64,000 nt of DNA from Aspidiotus rigidus (taxonomy: Eukaryota; Arthropoda; Insecta; Hemiptera; Diaspididae). Of the stretch, positions 60,670 through 64,000 are shown piece after piece. The translations under genes were made by a program, and so were the position numbers. How positions within the stretch are numbered: the first letter of the stretch is position 1; each line of letters starts with the position of its first letter. The notes beneath the pieces are model-generated. The model ran no database searches. It was not told the DNA's origin and saw only the letters and a list, made by a program, of their open reading frames with translations. The stretch lies in contig JAVHKY010000003.1 in assembly GCA_035079385.1 (NCBI GenBank), forward strand, positions 25,497,501 to 25,561,500, in the 5' to 3' direction.

Positions 60670-60673
60670 CTTT

Positions 60674-61392
60674 CTGCCAACTCGAGGGTTCGGTTTATTG
60701 TGTATAATATTCTTTTCGGGAAAAGAAAGTTATTTGAGTTGACCCTAGCCTTTTCCTTCTGCAAGAGTGCGCGTAAGAGTGGCAGTGTGCTACAATCTAG
60801 TTGAATAACGTTCTTGGAGATCCAAGCGAAGTTCCAAAATTTTACAAATTTGAAATCTTCGATCCGGACAGCGCATCGCTACTCGATTTTTCTTCTCAAA
60901 TCGGCGTACCTGACGGATAGAGAAAAATACACTGTCGTCAGTCTCGTAAAGAGTGAGGAAATTTTACAAAGATAATATTTGTAGCAACCTACAGGGAAGG
61001 TCGAAAACCAGAATAACTCGTTGGTATAAAGGTTGAAGAAGTATTCACCCCGTTTGCCATTGTTGGAATGAGAAAATATGTGCTAACAGGATTTTCGTCC
61101 GACATTTCGATCTTCAGTTTTCAGTTACAAACTCTTCTTAATCGAGAAAGCTTCGCGTAAAGCGAACTTTATATAATTTCCATGACTGTTATATGAATTC
61201 TGTCCTTGACATTCGACCGCGAGTCGAAGTCGATAAAATCGTGCAATTTGCAAAAACACAAGATTTTCGACACTGCCCACCGCGCTAAAGAAAATTTTCC
61301 GTTTTGATGAAACTGTCGAAGGCATTGTGATAGGTGTTTTTGATTGGGATCGCAGTAACGAATCAATAAATGAAAGATGAAAAAAAATTAGA
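60674..61392. other. Spacer
   Basis: No supportable gene. The sequence beyond the right TIR is not obviously the continuation of the Helitron. Confidence 0.4.
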
Positions 61393-61673
61393 TGCCATTG
61401 CAGGACTGCAATGGCAGCGGGGAACCCGCTGTCCCGAACCCCCTAGAGCCTGAAGTTTTCCAAGTCCTAAAATCATGACGTGACAACTTGAACGCGCTGC
61501 AATTTCAAGGAAGCCGTCGTCTTTCCAAGCCTCCCTCCTGTCATACATAGCTCGGAGGTCGGAATTTTTCCAAGTCCCCCTCCCCTCTCCATGACGTCAT
61601 CAACCTCGTTCGCGCTCGCGGACAAAAAATCCCTGGAAGTACCCCCAACAAAAAGTATAGCGGGTTCCCCGCT
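61393..61673. repeat. Small MITE with hairpin ends
   Basis: The ends AGCGGGGAACCCGCT (61416-61430) and its exact complement (61659-61673) bound 258 bp. Each end is also self-complementary and can form its own hairpin. Directly left is another perfect hairpin, GCCATTGCAG-GA-CTGCAATGGC (61393-61414). Inside, two diverged direct copies of a TTTCCAAGTCC...CATGACGT unit occur (about 61456 and 61567). It is GC-richer than the flanks and non-coding. A-tracts flank it, but no clear target duplication was seen. Confidence 0.7.
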
Positions 61674-64000
61674 AAAAAAATGGAAAAGGGCGAGGACAGC
61701 ACCTCTTCTGTCCTAATGATGACAGATTTCTCATGTAGCGCGCAAAAATAGCAAACAATCACAAGTCTTTGACTTTTCTCTTCTTCTTCAGCCAAAGTTC
61801 TCCTACAGTGGGGTGGTGTTTCAGGGAGTAATTCTATCTCTGAACTGTTACATTTAAATCCAGACTATAACGGTTCAGGCGACACTTGACCAAACATAGT
61901 TGGGTCTGAAACGACGTCAAAGTCAACACCACCGCAATTGTTGGAGTAAAGACACCGAGACCCGGTGAATGACACGCGCTGTCGGAGGCGTGACCCTTTT
62001 CGCGCGAGCCTCTCTGGCCCGATCAGCTGCTCCTTCGTTTAGCAGAAAGGGAGCGTAACAGAAGATTAATCTGAAAAGAGATGACCTCAGATTACGAATT
62101 CAATCCTCAAGCTTTTTTGGGAGACCCTGGTTCGTTAACTTGGATTCTTGCGGTATAAATCGATAATTGAAATCATCATGTTTGTGTTATCGAAGAAAAT
62201 GGGGCATTTTATTAGGTGGAGTAGGTGCGTAATTTAAAAGACGGAAGTGTTTTTCTGTAATTATTGAAGGATGAAAATTTTACTTTGAAAAATTTTTTGG
62301 ATTGAGTGAAGGGACTAGAATTTTCAGGTATTTTTCATCGTACCCTCTATCCTTCAAGCTAGTTTGATTCTTCTCTTACCACGATTATCGGCCGAGGAGC
62401 AGGATTATCGGGATAAAAAAAAGAAGAGAATTTCGCTTACGTATTCTAGAGGCTAGAGAGAGGGAGTTGTTTCTACCCACATGGGATAAAAAAAAAACTT
62501 GACATCGTCGACACAAATTCTATCACCGGTGTTTTGAAATTTTTTCTCGTTCACACGGGTTGCGTTATTGCCTCTTGCAACTACTGTTGTGATATGCTCA
62601 TATTGGTGCAAATCAGATATTTAGTCCATGTGTCAAGAGCAATTACATGAATACTTAGCAATTAATTACAAGTAGAACGTCCCGAAAGATAAGAAGGGTA
62701 AAAAAAAGAGCAAATATAAAATACTCCTAGACCCGAGTAGGGAGAGAAATTATGTGCGCTGATCAGCGAAGATGAGAGGGTTGAACGTATCGCGAATACA
62801 TATCGCAATAAAAAACGAGTTACAAAATAATAAATTTGTATACAGTGGAAGACGGGTTTTTAAGTAGTGAATTCTTGAAGATATAAGATGATATTAAGAA
62901 GTTTTCTTCGTCTAGAGAACGCGCAGGAGGACAGCGTCTTTTAAGGGTGATTTTTTTTTTTTTTTTTCGGTTGAACTTTCCCCAACGTTCGTTCCTTTAA
63001 GGTTTCCGGTTCTCATATTTTTTCAGCCACTTATCCTATTTCCTCAATTTCGTTTCCTCTTCTCTTCATATTTCGTGTTTGCTGTCGCAATCTAGTAAAT
63101 CATATTACGTTTTCATATTTTTTTTTTTTTATTACGCAGCTGAGCTAGTGGTATTTGCTGGAAATGGAATTGCACCAATACTGTCGGTGATGTACAGTAT
63201 AGTCTAACGCGTACAACGCGCACAATTCTCATTAATTTGGCCATTCTGTATAGCGCTGTATACCAATATTTGTATTCTGTATTGTTTAAGTTAACCCCGG
63301 CCATTCGCCCATCTGGTTGATCTCGAATTCTGTAATTGTGTTGTACTCGAACTTACGTGCTTTGAAATATTTTGCTTTTTCGATTCGTCTCGCGATTTTT
63401 CCATTTTGTTCTCTCGTGGTAGTATCAACCTACCTGAAGTGACGATTATAAAATTTACGAAGTCGTCACTCGAATCACGTTGCTTGTTCAAACTAATCCG
63501 AAGTCAATCTAAACTTTTCTCGGAGGAAGAGAGTGAGTGAGAAAACAGTCATCTGTTCGATTTATCCTCGCGGTCTGGAAGCACGGGTTGCTTGTCATGT
63601 TTCGTCCCAGACAAATGGCCACAAATTGGCTTTCTGAAAACGAATTCGCGTTTTAAAAAATTTACGTAGCACGAGGCGAAAAGTTTCCTTATTGACTATG
63701 CAGTATAGTATGTCTATGACGGGGCTCGTATCGTATTTTGTATAGTCGATGCCTCGAATTATGTATACGTTCAATTCTACGCCTTTGCCGTGTAGCGGGA
63801 ATGTCTCGAACAAAGAAAATTAAAGGCTGGCGGGATATAGTTTGGAAAATTTAAACAGAAAGAAACTATTCTAGCGAAGAGACAAGAGTAACAATATAGC
63901 GGATGTAGCGCGAATGCACAGATTACGGATGTATTAGTCGAAATGAATTTAGCCATAGAAAGGTCTCTCGGAGTGAAGATGCGCGTCTACTTTGATTGCA
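61674..64000. other. Right flank, no gene supported
   Basis: Short frames only. T tracts at 62949-62967 and 63119-63130. No repeat family was recognised. Confidence 0.45.

Noticed and set aside
1..64000. CRISPR arrays, bacterial operons or prophage
   Set aside because: No regularly spaced short repeats and no bacterial-type gene layout; all long conserved frames are eukaryotic transposon or RNA-virus types.

Overview
The window is eukaryotic and most likely from an arthropod, probably an insect. It is AT-rich, mostly non-coding, full of homopolymer and simple repeats, and littered with decayed transposable elements of types common in insects: a Ty1/copia element, two LINEs, a FLYWCH/MULE unit, a Helitron and several terminal-inverted-repeat (TIR) elements. 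There are no operons, no bacterial ribosome binding sites and no convincing tRNA or rRNA gene. I cannot name the species.

Layout. 1-2.2 kb: no clear gene. 2.2-8.55 kb (+): a frameshifted Ty1/copia retrotransposon with gag, protease remnant, integrase, reverse transcriptase, RNase H, polypurine tract and one LTR. 9.66-11.99 kb (+): a small four-exon gene that I reconstructed from splice sites with matching phases; it predicts 102 residues of unknown function. 12.5-21.2 kb: nothing supportable. 21.3-24.05 kb: a diverged direct repeat, a 5'-truncated LINE (-) and a 210-bp foldback element. 29.35-33.14 kb (-): a second LINE split by a hAT-like insertion, lying directly next to a FLYWCH/MULE transposase pseudogene. 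36.8-40.1 kb: isolated exon-like segments of unknown genes. 42.36-42.62 kb: a second, inverted copy of a repeat at 8.6 kb. 54.0-58.9 kb (-): a Helitron. 59.02-60.67 kb: a 1646-bp element with 120-bp TIRs. 61.39-61.67 kb: a small MITE with hairpin ends. The remainder is AT-rich spacer.

Most notable is the Helitron. Its RepHel reading frame is interrupted between the HxH and two-tyrosine parts of the Rep domain by about 780 bp that read without a stop as the B-to-thumb part of a viral RNA-dependent RNA polymerase (RdRp). It has an SG...T...N...N motif B, a GDD motif C and a late LGGLG motif, most like the totivirus-like double-stranded RNA viruses. The insert is bounded by a TACA/TACA microduplication and is in frame with the upstream Helitron sequence. 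The result is a 486-codon chimeric reading frame: a non-retroviral endogenous viral element nested in a rolling-circle transposon.

All names rest on motifs read by eye. No database or alignment search was possible, so family-level calls are firmer than finer classification.
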